A stretch of 64,000 nt of DNA from Crocodylus rhombifer (taxonomy: Eukaryota > Chordata > Crocodylia > Crocodylidae), in contig JAVSML010024234.1 of the NCBI GenBank assembly GCA_038503035.1, positions 238,826 through 302,825 on the forward strand, read 5' to 3'. Positions 31,236-41,799 of the stretch are shown here, piece by piece. The notes beneath the pieces are model-generated. The model saw nothing but the letters and a program-made list of their open reading frames with translations, ran no database searches and had not been told where the DNA came from. Each line of letters starts with the position of its first letter. Within the stretch, counting starts at the first letter, position 1. Position numbers and translations under genes: made by a program.

Positions 31236-32030
31236 CCCTCTCCTCCCCCTCCACCCTCACGCTCCGCCCCCAGCAACACTGTCCAAACTATCAGTTGCTC
31301 CATTGTGCTTCTAGGGGTCCATTTGGCTTGGGATAGGGAGAGAATTTAGGGTTCATTCATTCAGTCTTCTGCTCACTGCCTGCCTTTTTTCTGCTGAGCA
31401 CTTGACACATTTCAGGGGTAATCCCCAAAAAACCTAAAACCCCAAGTTTTTAGAGGAGGGATGGTTACAGGAATCTGGGGTGTATAGGAACTGAAATGTA
31501 AAGAGCAGGGCAGTTAATGTTGTTAATGTTAATGTCCCTCCCTATTCAACAATCCTTAATTTGGGGCTTGGTCATTTCAGTGTTCTGCTCAGCGCTTATC
31601 TGTTTTCAGCTGAGCACGGTATCGAAAGCCAGGTGTAGGGAGATTTCAGACATTTGTGACTGTAATATTACCTAGCGGTTCTGGTGCCTGGATGTCTGGC
31701 ATAGCTCTTGATGTGCTAATGGAACCTATTCAAAAAGTATGGGGACCTCACACCTACATTTCTTCCTTGGCTTCTGTTGGGTTGGGGGTGTTTGTTGGGG
31801 TCATACTTTGTGGAGAGTTTATTTATTGTTCTGCTAAGCACTGTTATCTGCAGCCCTGGGCAGATCACAGGTTTCTGAGGTCATTGAACACCCCAGGGTT
31901 TTAGAGGAGGGGCGGTTACAGGAACCTGACATGTGTAGGAATTGAAATGTAAACAGCAGGGCTGCTGTACTGCTAATTACCCTACTCAACAGCCCTACCT
32001 ATTCAACCCCCTTAGCACAAGCAGGTGGTG
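31236..32030. other. divergent intergenic region of the Harbinger element with direct repeats
   Basis: It lies between the two oppositely oriented genes. A stretch of about 65 bp (tagaggagggatggttacagg and onward) at 31455-31520 recurs at 31892-31960, with smaller ttctgctnagc repeats between. It probably held both promoters. Confidence 0.5.
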
Positions 32031-32034
32031 CTCT

Positions 32035-32850
32035 GAGGGAAAAAGTAACTGTTGTGTCCTGCATAACAACATGTCTTTGATGAATCCTGATGGGATCTTC
32101 AAGGAGAACCAAATGCTGTTGGACACTCTGGAGGTGTCCAACTGCAGAATGGAGGCACTCAATAATGTAGAGCTCCTGCTACTGAAGCCAATGCAGGCTA
32201 TGATGGACCTTCTACAAAAGCACAACACAGGGTAGCAGCTTCTCAGGCCGTGCTGTACCAGCCAATGGACCATAAGCTGGAGTCAGAGAACCGAGAGGAA
32301 GCTGTGAATCTTGAGGCTGACAGGGTTCTGTGGATCAACCTACAAAGCAACAATTGCAAAGTCTGGACCCATGCAAACAGCTCTGACTGGTGGGAGCACA
32401 TTGTACTGTCAACTTAGGATGATCAACCATGGCTTGAGAGCTTCCACGTGAGCAGGGACACATTTGTGAACATAGTCTTACTGCTGTCACTGCACACTGA
32501 GTGCCAGGACACAGTCATGTGTCACCCCATCACATCAGAAAAGAGGATGGCCATAATGAAACTGGCCACCCCCACCAGCCTGCACTTCATTGAGAACCAA
32601 TTCAGCGTGGCTCCCTGCATGGCCAGGATGGTGATACATGAGGTATGCCAGCTACTGCAGAGCATTGTGGTGAACCCCAGGGAAGTTGTGGAAGGCTTCA
32701 AGACCATGGGGTTCCCTAACTGTGTGGGTGCACTGGACAGCACACACATCCTGGTCCTATCTCCATCCCAGGGGAGCCAGTCATTCACCAACAGGAAGGG
32801 ATTTGCCTTGGTGATCCTCCAGGCCATAGTTGATTACCAGTTAGGCTCTG
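32035..32850 (+). pseudogene. PIF/Harbinger DDE transposase, truncated
   Basis: The frame starting at 32448 gives the HARBI1-like order: an SRDTFVNIV helix, a KRMAIMKLATPTSLHFIENQF helix-turn-helix region, then GFPNCVGALDSTHI with the first catalytic Asp (residue 97, codon at 32736), and TNRKGFALVILQAIVDYQ. An in-frame TAG at 32415-32417 interrupts the coding sequence upstream, which continues back toward 32340. Sequence stops matching just after VDYQ at about 32840, so the second Asp and the Glu are absent. The divergent Myb/SANT partner is to the left. Truncation coincides with the start of the plus CR1. Confidence 0.8.
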
Positions 32851-33419
32851 GGAGTGGCGTGAGATGCATGAGTGCAAGCCCGTCATGGCCCTGCACCCTG
32901 AAGCCCCCCAGCAACCCCCAGCAGCTGTGGAGCACCCTGCTGCCCCCAGCACAGCTAGAGGTAAGCAGGGCCCATGGGGGGAGGGGAGTAGTGTAGCTTA
33001 GCTGTGGGGAGGCAGCTGAGAGGAGCTGAGGAGCGTCTCACCCTGCCCCAGCTACTACTTGGCCCAGCCCCCCAGGGAGCCACATGACTGGAGCCTTGCA
33101 AACAGGGCACACAAACAGGTGTGCTTCTGGGCCCAGTGCATAAGTTAGTGTGGGAGTTTGCACAGGAGGGTGAACAGGGGGCCCGAGGCTCTGCCAGTGA
33201 GCCCCTAAGGTATGTAGTCCTATCTGTAGCCAGACTCCCAGCGACACAATGTGGATGGGCACATGCCACACCCTGAGGGTCCCCTTGGAGTCTGCAGCGT
33301 CCCTCTCTGGCACCTCAGAGGTTTCCACCCCAGTGAAACCCATGGTTCTGGGCTGCACGCAGAGGGAGCCTCTGGCTCTCAGCCGTGGGGGCTGCCTGGC
33401 ATGTTTTCAGGCACATGGG

Positions 33420-34336
33420 ACCAGGAGCATGGCCACCTCCCCTTTCGGGGTTTGCTCTACTTTGGAGTCTCTGGTCTGCCACATAGAGAAGCTCCAGGCC
33501 ACAGTCCAGATACTACATGCCATCAGGGATGGTGAGCAAGAGATAGACTCCTACTGCTAGGCCCTTCACCCCCTGGAGGCAGAGGGTAGATCAAGATTAC
33601 CTTCCAGGACAAGGGAGAACTTGGGGATCTCCCATACTGTCTGGCCAGAAGGTTGGACCAAGGTGGTCAATGGCCCCAAGGCCTGCTGCATGAAGGTCCC
33701 TGGCCCTCTTGAGCTTTGAAACAGGTACAAACCTCTTGCAGCCCCAGTAGAGTCTGCAAAGCTGCCAGCTCCTGCTGGCAGTGCAGGCTCACCCACAGCT
33801 ACCATCCTTGCTCTCCCTAAGGCCACTCATCGAGTGGTCATCATGGAAGACTCCATCCTGAGGGGAACTAGCATGATCTGTTGCCCCAACCCCTTAGCCT
33901 GGGAGGTCTGCTGCTTCCCGGGAGCTCATATCGAGGACATGGCTGAGAGTATCCCTAAACTCATCTGGGCAACCGACCACTATGCTCCTTATCCATGTGG
34001 GCACAAATGACATGGCTCAGAGCAATCCCAGCCAGCTCATGAAGTGCTACCAGGCATTGGGAGCGAGGCTTAAGGGGTTGGGGGCACAAGTAGTGTTTTT
34101 CTCAATCTTCCCAGTTTTGGGCTATGGGCTGAGGAGGGAGAGGAGGATCAAGGTAGTCAACCAAAGACTGTAGTGCTGGTGTCATCATGAAGGCTTCGGC
34201 TTCCATGATCACAGTCCACTCTTTGGTGAGAGAGGCAGTGGTCTGATGGGGAGAGACAGCCTCCACCTCACTGTGCTGGGGAGGAGTCTCTTCTCAGTCA
34301 GACTGTCTGACCTGCTCAACCGGGCTTTAAACTAAG
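33420..34336 (+). pseudogene. CR1 ORF1 with SGNH/esterase-like domain
   Basis: First comes a short helical stretch (VCHIEKLQATVQILHAIRDG), then an unstructured part, then SGNH hydrolase blocks: VVIMEDSILRG (nucleophile Ser kept, preceding GD changed to ED), LLIHVGTNDM, and RDSLHLT near the end, followed by SDLLNRALN. CR1 ORF1 proteins carry such a domain and are thought to act in RNP assembly or membrane interaction. Frame breaks near 33560, 33970 and 34170. Confidence 0.72.
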
Positions 34337-34479
34337 CCCACTGGGGCTTGGGGGGATTACTGCCACTGCAAGCCCACTGGGCAACCTTTGAAAATCCAGC
34401 AGGCTAAGGCACTTAAGGGAATCCACCCCTACCCTAGCCCCAGAATGATCTGTAGGGGAGGCAAGGGCCCCCAGTGAGA

Positions 34480-35335
34480 CACTTATGTGCCTCTACATCA
34501 ATGCCAGGAGCCTGGGGAATAAACAGGAGGAACTGGTCCTCCTGCTAAACAAGAATGACTATGATCTCATAGGTATAACACAGACCTGGTGAGACTCCAT
34601 CTATGACTGGGCCACAGGTATAGATGGCTATACCCTGTACAGGAGAGATCATGCAGATAAAAGGGGTGGGAGTGTAGCTCTCTATGTCAAGGACAGCTAC
34701 ACATCCCTGACACTGGCACCCAGGAAGGATGACTGGAGACCCTCTGGGTTAAAATACGTGGGGACCGTGGCACAGGGGACACCGTGGTAGGAGTCTACTA
34801 CAGACCTCCTAACCAGAAATAAGAGCTGGGCTAGCAATTCACCAAGGAACAACTGGTTGAGGCTGCATGCTCTTGGTGCATGGTTGTCATGGGAGACTTT
34901 AACTACCCGGACTTCTCATGGGAAGAGCACTCAGCCAAATGTGATCAGTTGCAAAGCTTCCTCACGTGCGTGGACAAGTTCTACCTGACTCAAGAAGTCT
35001 ATGGGCTGACAAGAGGTAAAGTGTTGCTGGACCTGGTACTGGGGATGATCTCATCAGTGACATAAGTATCAATGGAAAGCTGGGTGATAGTGACCACGAG
35101 CTGATCACCTTTACTATCCATCGCAAAGCTGGTAAGTCAGTCAGCAATGCAGAAGTCCTCGACTTCAGGAAAGCTGACTTTGACAAGCTCAGGAGGCTCA
35201 TTGTTGAGGCCCTAAAGGACCATGACTCAACAGAAAGAGGAGTCCAAGAGGAGTAGTTGCTCCTCAAGGGAGCGATCCTGACAGCATAAGGGATGGCCAT
35301 CCCATCTTGGAGGAAGGGTAGCAAAAGGGCACAAC
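34480..35335 (+). pseudogene. CR1 ORF2 endonuclease region
   Basis: Recognisable blocks are NARSLGNKQEELVLLL, YDLIGITQTW (catalytic Glu of ITETWW replaced by Gln, then a stop in place of the second Trp), GYTLYRRDHADKRGGSVALYV, VMGDFNYPDFSW and DHELITFTI. APE-type endonucleases nick target DNA for reverse transcription. Multiple stops occur. Confidence 0.78.
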
Positions 35336-37302
35336 AACCCCCTTGGCTCAGCAGGGAACTTGAGGACCTCTTACACCTAAGATGAGAGACTTATAAAGGA
35401 TGTAAAGCTGGAATGACCACCAAGAAGGAGTACTCAGCACTGGTCCGTACCCGCAGGGAGTGGATCAGGAAAGCCATGGCTGCAATCGAGCTCCATCTGG
35501 CTTCACATACAAAGGATAATAAAAAGTCCTTTTTCAGATATGTAGGAAGCTGGAAAAAAAGCAGGGGGTAACTTTGGACCCCTGCTGAATCAAATGTGAC
35601 AACTGATAACAGACACCCAGGAAAAAAACAACTTGCTTAATGGCTACTTCATGTCAGTCTTTCATGAGCCCAAAGTGACTGCCCTGCCTAGCATGGCATA
35701 GGATGGCCAGGATGAGGGCATATTTATGCCCAGCATCAGTGTAGATCTAGTAAAGGAACGTCTTGAGAGGCTGGACAGCTTCAAGTCAGATGGTCCTGAC
35801 AGATTACACCCTAGAGCACTCAAGGAGCTGCCAGGTGTCATAGCCCAACCATTGGCAAAAATTCGTGGCACTCAGGTGAAGTACCTGAAGACTGGAAGAA
35901 GGCCAATGTGGTACCCATCTTCAAGAAAGGATGGACAGTAGAACCCGGGAATTACAGGCCAATCAGTTTGACCTCAATCCCCAGTAAGATTCTGGAGAAA
36001 ATTATCACAGAGACCTTTCTTGATAAACTGGCTTATGGCAACATCCTGAGGGACAGACAGCATGGGTTTGTCACGGGTAGGTCTTGCCTGACCATTCTCA
36101 TCTCCTTCTATCGCCTGGACAAGGGAGAAGAGATTAACATCATATATCTGGACCTTAAAAAAGCCCTTGATCTGGTATCCTATGACCTCCTCATAAAAAA
36201 ATTTGCCAACTGTGGCCTTGGCTACACCAACAGTCCAAGGTTGGACCCAAAGAGTAGTAGTCAGTGGTAGCGAATCCTTATGGCGCTCTGTGACCAGTGG
36301 TGTCCCCCAAGGCTCTGTCCTCAGACCGGTTCTCTTTAACATCTTTAGCAACGATGTGGACATTGGTGTCAGAAGCACACTGATCAAGTTCTAAACCTTG
36401 GAGCATAGCATCCACACCTGAGGACAGGCTAGTGATCCAAGCTGACTTGGATAAACTTAGTAAGTGGGTGGATACAAACCTGATGACATTTAATACCAAT
36501 AAATGTAAGGTACTACACCTCAGGGGAAAAAAACCCGCAGCATACTTATAGGCTCAGGAGTGCTATGCTTGCTAGTGTGGAAGAAATCAAACTTCGCGTT
36601 GTGGTTGAATCAGAACTGACAGAGCCAGCTTCTCTTTATTTAAGGCTGTACTGTGATCACAGGGAGAATTCACCAACTTGTCTGTTTCAAAGGATTTCTC
36701 AGACTCTCTACGGTTACAAGCGTCTTTATATTTAAGACAGAGAAAGAGATAAAAAATATACCTTGGAGAAACAAAACAATAGTAAATTACACAGAAATTT
36801 AGGAAGTTTACTTAAACTATCTATGCACAGGGCAAGATATCAAGATAACCTAAGAATAACCCAAGGTGTTCACGATTCCTTATTTCAGAACATTTAACTG
36901 AATTAAGCAGTATCAGCACTTCTGGTCTTTGTCTGTTTTTCTAGTCAAGTAAGCTAATTACTTCTACACTAGGAACACGGTTGAAAGACTTGGGGGTCAT
37001 GACTGACTACAAGATGAACATGAGCCACAATGCGAAGTCACAGCTGGTAAAGCACACAATACTCTGGCTTGCATTCATAGATGCTTCTCAAGTAAATCTC
37101 AGGATGTCATCCTCCTGCTGTACTTGGCCTTGGTAAGGCCACAGCTGGAGTACTGCATCCAATTCTGGGCTCCACAATTCAAGAAGGATGTTGAGAAGCT
37201 TGAGAGAGTCCAGAGGTGAGCCATTCGCACAATCAGACAGAAAGAGAATAGGCCTTATGAAGAGAGGCTGAGAGGCATGGGACTCTTCAGCCTGGAAAAG
37301 CC
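35336..37302 (+). pseudogene. CR1 ORF2 linker and RT, split by an LTR
   Basis: Blocks in order: NKKSFFRY-like linker, LVKERLERLDSFK, WYPSSRK/VPIFKKG, NYRPISLTSIPSKILEK, HGFVTGRSC, IIYLDLKKALDLVSYD (first Asp), [17 protein letters not shown] and FNTNKCKVLHL. The second catalytic box is deleted: after LIKF the sequence jumps to the block that normally follows. It resumes after the LTR at 36973 and ends at the junction near 37300. Confidence 0.82.
36576..36968 (-). mobile_element. solo LTR inside CR1 (393 bp)
   Basis: Ends TGTGGAAG and CTTCTACA form an imperfect inverted repeat. CTAG is duplicated at 36572-36575 and 36969-36972. Minus-strand TATAAA (36725-36730) and AATAAA (36635-36640) give a U3-R-U5 layout in minus orientation. 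Excising it restores the CR1 reading. Its sequence differs from the provirus LTR, so it comes from another family. Confidence 0.85.
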
Positions 37303-37660
37303 ACTTGGAAGTCTATGTATATAATGTCGACCTTCTCTCCCATGTCCAGATGACAAGAGACCTGTTCATAGAAGAAGATGAGATTGGTAAGACAAGACCT
37401 AAACACGATAAAGCCATGCTGTTGTTTAGAATCTTACCCTCAACGAGCATATCGCATGTAGATTCTTTAATGAGCTTTTCCAGAATTTTCCCTTGGATGG
37501 CTGTTAGGCTGACTGGCCTATAGTTGTCCAGGTCCTCCCTCTTCCTCCTCTTGAAGATGAGCAGTGTCACTGTTGGCCCTCTTCCAATCCTCAGGGATCT
37601 ACCCTGGGTGCCATGATTTCTGAAAGAGTTTTGCCAGGGGTTTAGCAAAACCCCATTTTT
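37303..37660 (-). mobile_element. CR1 LINE fragment, RT N-terminal part, inverted relative to its neighbour
   Basis: The minus strand shows NYRPVSLTAIQGKILEKLIKE and ends in the first-Asp block (IIYIDF) at the junction. It is broken by stops. The T-rich run at 37656-37680 borders its other side. Confidence 0.8.
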
Positions 37661-37933
37661 CTTTTTTTTTTCTTTTAAAATGCATTCCCTCCCCTTTCCC
37701 AACCATTTCTGACTTTTTCTTTCCCTCTCTAGTCCCTATAGATAAGTATAAGTGAGCTAAGACATAGGATAAGCTTCAGCATTTTATTTTGGTAGCAAGT
37801 TGTATTTGTTTTATTTTTTCTCCTTCTTTATATTGTATAATTATTATGTTTATATTGATTTTTTACTGTTCCATATTACTGTTTTACTGGTACTATATGA
37901 TTTAGGCCTACATATGTAAGTTAGCATAAGTTA
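37661..37933. other. AT-rich spacer, no gene seen
   Basis: T-rich sequence without frames of interest. It could be part of an unrecognised repeat. Confidence 0.4.
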
Positions 37934-38585
37934 TGTCAAGTTTCCATTTTGTTTGTCACGTCTCCATCCTGTCCCCAGGCCCGGTTGTGTAACCCATGAC
38001 TCACACTTACCCCTCCTATGTAACTTGGCTCCTGAATGAATGGGGATGAATGAGGGTGCTTGAGAGACAATGGCAGTACATCTAAAAATAGCTCCCTCTG
38101 AATGATCAAACAATCAACACCAATACCTGGACCAATGACCCAGCCCTTGGAACCACCCTCAGCATTCAAGAAACAAAAGATGAGGCAACCCACTATTGTG
38201 CCAGGCTGCACATGCTCAGTAAGAACACCTGGAGCCCTCTGAAACAGGACTGACCTTGCCTGGACAAGCCCTCCCCATAGGAGATTAGAGGTAATTTGCC
38301 CCATAAAAGGGGTAGTGAAGACTGACTCCTTGGGACGCCCTCTCCATCTGGACCAGCACCACGCCACACCACCTATCCACCCAGAGGCCCTGCCGGTGAC
38401 CCCCCTCTGGACAACACCTACTGGACAAGGACCCCTTTCCAGCCTGCATAGGTAGCTATCACCCCCCACCCCCTCTTCAACCAAGGACTTGGACTCTGCT
38501 TCTCTTCCCTACCTGGACTCCAACCCTTCCACTGAGTCTTTTTCTCCTGCTGCCATTGTGAGTGCTTGCATGTGTGTGTGTGTGT

Positions 38586-38616
<31 letters not shown>

Positions 38617-38815
38617 AACCAATAACTTCATAGGGCTGTGTAGTGTGTTGTCTGTTTAATAAAACTGTTATTTGGACCCCTAAGTTGGGTTTTGCTTTAC
38701 TATGGTTTGGCCCTGCTGCAATCTCTGCTTCTCACCCCTCTAACTTCCCCAGCTCACTCACCCAGCTTTACCCTGCCAGACCTATTTTTCCTGTCCCAGC
38801 ACACACCCCTACAAA
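37934..38815 (+). mobile_element. possible LTR
   Basis: It starts TGTCAAGTTTCC. A TATA-like CATAAAAG lies at 38302-38309 and AATAAA at 38658-38663, with a pyrimidine-rich U5-like tail, so the layout fits a plus-oriented solo LTR with a microsatellite in R. I found no clear target duplication and the right end is a guess. The 182-codon minus frame inside is probably chance. Confidence 0.35.
38573..38617. repeat. (TG)n microsatellite
   Basis: About 45 bp of TG repeats with one TA interruption. Confidence 0.9.
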
Positions 38816-38819
38816 GCCT

Positions 38820-40556
38820 ATGTGTGGCCCAGCAGTAGTACAGACAGTTTGGGACACAGCAGCAGCTATTTATGGTTGACAGAATACTCCCTGCGGAGTG
38901 CTGCACTCCCACTTGGACACCAGATGCTGCTGCTGTGAACTGTCTGTTGGAGCTTCAGTCAAATTGTGGCTGCTCAGTGTTTTTACTGAGTGCTAAAGTT
39001 TTTTTTACTTACTTTACTGATGGCCATTTTCAGCCTGCTTTTTTAAATATTTTTAACTGACAGTCAGTAAATTTACTGACAGTTGGCAATGGTCTAGGAA
39101 GAAGGTCCCAAGACCCTGTCCCTGTTCGCAGAGCTGTTTCTGCACACTGACCAATGGCTGCCTAAAGCAGAACCAGTGGCAGGACATCCTCTATTGGCTA
39201 CCTTACAGAGACTGCCTGCTCAGGGGATGGATTTTTTGGATCCCATTGTAAGCTACCTATCTCCCCCTGCAGTTGGCTGTACAGGGGTCACAGGTGCTTT
39301 ACTCAGGGTTCTGGACTCATCTTTAGCAACCAGGAATCTAAATGGAAGCAGCAACAGTCCCTAAATCTGAAAAGCCAAAATTCTTTTCCAAATATGCCAA
39401 AACATCCCCTATTTAAATGGCTATGTTTCATCCAGGAACTAAGGAAATGTTATGCTCAAGAGTTAATCCCCATGTGTATTTCAAATAACATTGTTACATA
39501 AGAAGCTAACCACAATGATGCAGTCAGCTGTAGCCTTTGGAGTAGAGATTGCACTTCTGTGCACTTGAAAAAAATAACTCATGGAAAATAACAGAGCCAT
39601 AAATATTCTGGTTTTATTTACTGAACATGATATGCACTGTGTAGTTGCTTTAGCACAAATTATTACTGCAACCTCATATCTGTCCTCCTAATAGGAGTTT
39701 TATTTGATGGCTTCCACATGTGTAGCAATCAGCAACTGGTAACTGGCACTAGTCTGTTCTTGAGATCTGATTTGTATAAAGCCAAAACTGGAAAAATGTA
39801 AGCTACAAAATGACAAGGGATGGATATCGCTGATGATATGTTGGAGCTTCATAAAATATGGATTCTTTTCAGAAATGTGTTAAATGGCATTTAATTATTT
39901 ATTCTACCAAACTAAATTTTATAATGTTGTGATAATGCTGGGTTACGCTTTTTAATCTTAGTGGCTGGATGTTATTTAGGATTCTGTGGGTTGTCTCTAT
40001 TTGGATGTTGGTGTCAGCAACGGTATTCTTTTGATACAATAGTGTTTACTCCCCTGAACATGGCGGGACTCAAACCACAGGTTTTTTGCTTATGTTTGCA
40101 AGACTCTTTTTAGCCAGCTGTCAACCCCAAAAACTCTCTTGATATTTTCTGAGGGTCATGTTGCTAGTGTTTCTCTGGCTGTCTTAGGAGGGTGATGGGG
40201 GCTTCTATTCTGCTATTTGCATCTGCTTCACTGGTGTTCCTGATGTTGCTTTCTCTCTCTCACACTGCTGTATTAATACCCAGCCCTATGTGTTTCCTTG
40301 AAGCCCTAGGGAAAGCTCTTGGGGCTGCATGACTCAGCTCCTGCTCTGGCCTTGTATGCAGCCTGTATTTTGGGCAATGGCTCCTATTGTTTCAGCTCTC
40401 TGTGCCACAGAGAAATTCCATTGCATTTTACCACCTTCCAAGTCCTAAACACATCATATTCAATGCAATGTTACTCAACCCCCAAAATCACAGATGCATC
40501 TACTGTGAACAATTTTAAACTTCTTATTTTTGTCAAATATGACTTTGCTATGCTGT
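38820..40556. other. no recognisable gene
   Basis: Short frames only (up to about 60 codons); no named repeat. Confidence 0.5.
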
Positions 40557-40855
40557 GGGCACATTTACATGAGACGTTTACTGTAGAGCTGCCTAAATAA
40601 CTCCACAGTAAATGTCTCAGTGTTTACACGTATGGCCCTGTTAGGCAGCAGTAAACTAATAAACTCCACAGCAGGGTAGTACTTGTAAATTCAAGGCTGA
40701 TGCCAGGGGACCCCTGCCAGCCGGGGCTACTGTGACCCAGCTCAGAGTGATACAGTCCTAGACACACATTTAAATGACATGCCTGGGAGCAATAAGCTCT
40801 GGTGCAATAAGCTTCAGTGTTTATTGCTTCACATTAATTGCATGTGTAAACACAC
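40557..40855. mobile_element. MITE-like element, GGGTGCATCTACATG-related
   Basis: The left end GGGCACATTTACATGAGACG and right end ..TGCATGTGTAAACACAC are approximate inverted repeats. The interior has AGTAAA/TTTACT motifs. Diverged; no target duplication found. Confidence 0.4.
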
Positions 40856-41548
40856 TTTTTTTTCAGTATTTCTGTAGCATTGGAGTAGCCAACCTGCAGC
40901 ACAGTGGCACAGACAGCCTTGGATCGGGGGTAAAGGCAATGCAGTGGCAGATAGGGTTGGGAGCAGAAAGCAGAGCCAAAGATTGACATAGAGTGTGGAG
41001 TAGGGAACTGAAAGGACAGCAGAAGATTGGGCAGAGGAGGGGAACTGGAATGGCATTCAGGGAGGGGGAGAAATTAATCTGTAGTGTTTTACCACAAGTG
41101 TAACCCACTGTTGCAGAGTAAGTACTGCAGATACCTAAAGAACCAGGCAAATGCTTGGTAAGTATTACTAGTTTTTCCACATATCCTTCAACCAGCTTGT
41201 GTCCAGTCTGTCTGATCCAGACTGAATCAGCTAACTCTCTTCCAAACCCCAGTCTCAGCCAGGCCCTAGGAAAATCATATAGTAGTTGCATCCAATAAAA
41301 CTGAGCTGTAGGACTGAGTGCAGATTAATACCAGTATAGGCACTGGTGCTGCTCCCCTAGCCCTCCTGGTGGTCTCACAAACACTCTTTGGGGTGGCAGA
41401 ACAAAGCTCTGCAGTGCTCAACATAACAAAATCCTTTGGACCAATAAGTACCTGTCCTATACTATATTTTTGAAGGCTCTCCTGTCCATCCATTCCCACC
41501 TCACTCTCCCAAAGAAAAGAAAGCAGGTATTCAAAATGATTTTATTTA
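40856..41548. other. no recognisable gene
   Basis: Minus frames of up to 142 codons (41291-40863) exist, but without domains, and stops in neighbouring frames overlap. Considered chance. Confidence 0.4.
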
Positions 41549-41600
41549 CCTATCATAGAATCATAGAAAATTAGGTTTGGAAGGGACCTTGAGAGGGCTG
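41549..41600 (-). mobile_element. CR1 3' end fragment
   Basis: The plus strand reads atcatagaatcatag then ttggaagggacct, the complement of the CR1 3' terminus. Only about 50 bp remain. Confidence 0.65.
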
Positions 41601-41799
41601 GCAAGCAGGGCCATGGATAAGGGCCAGGACACCAGGGTTCTATCCTGGTTTTGTGGGGGTGGGAGAGGACTGTACTGCAGGGAGCCCATGAGTCAAATCC
41701 ATCCAGCTGGCCTCACATCGGCAGCTCTGCTGAGATTTTCTGACCCAATTCCTCTAACCCAACATCCCCACCTTCCCTAAAGAACGCTGTACTTGTCAC

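Larger units (their letters stand above)
32860..37302 (+). mobile_element. nearly full-length CR1 LINE, decayed
   Basis: The order is a GC-rich 5' part, ORF1, endonuclease, linker and RT, ending abruptly at 37302 without the 3' end. Many stops and shifts occur. It is split by a solo LTR at 36576-36968 and abuts an inverted CR1 fragment at the right. The left end lies at the truncated Harbinger transposase. Confidence 0.85.

Noticed and set aside
37936..38484. 182-codon minus frame as a gene
   Set aside because: No domain, and it runs against a plus-oriented TATA and AATAAA arrangement.
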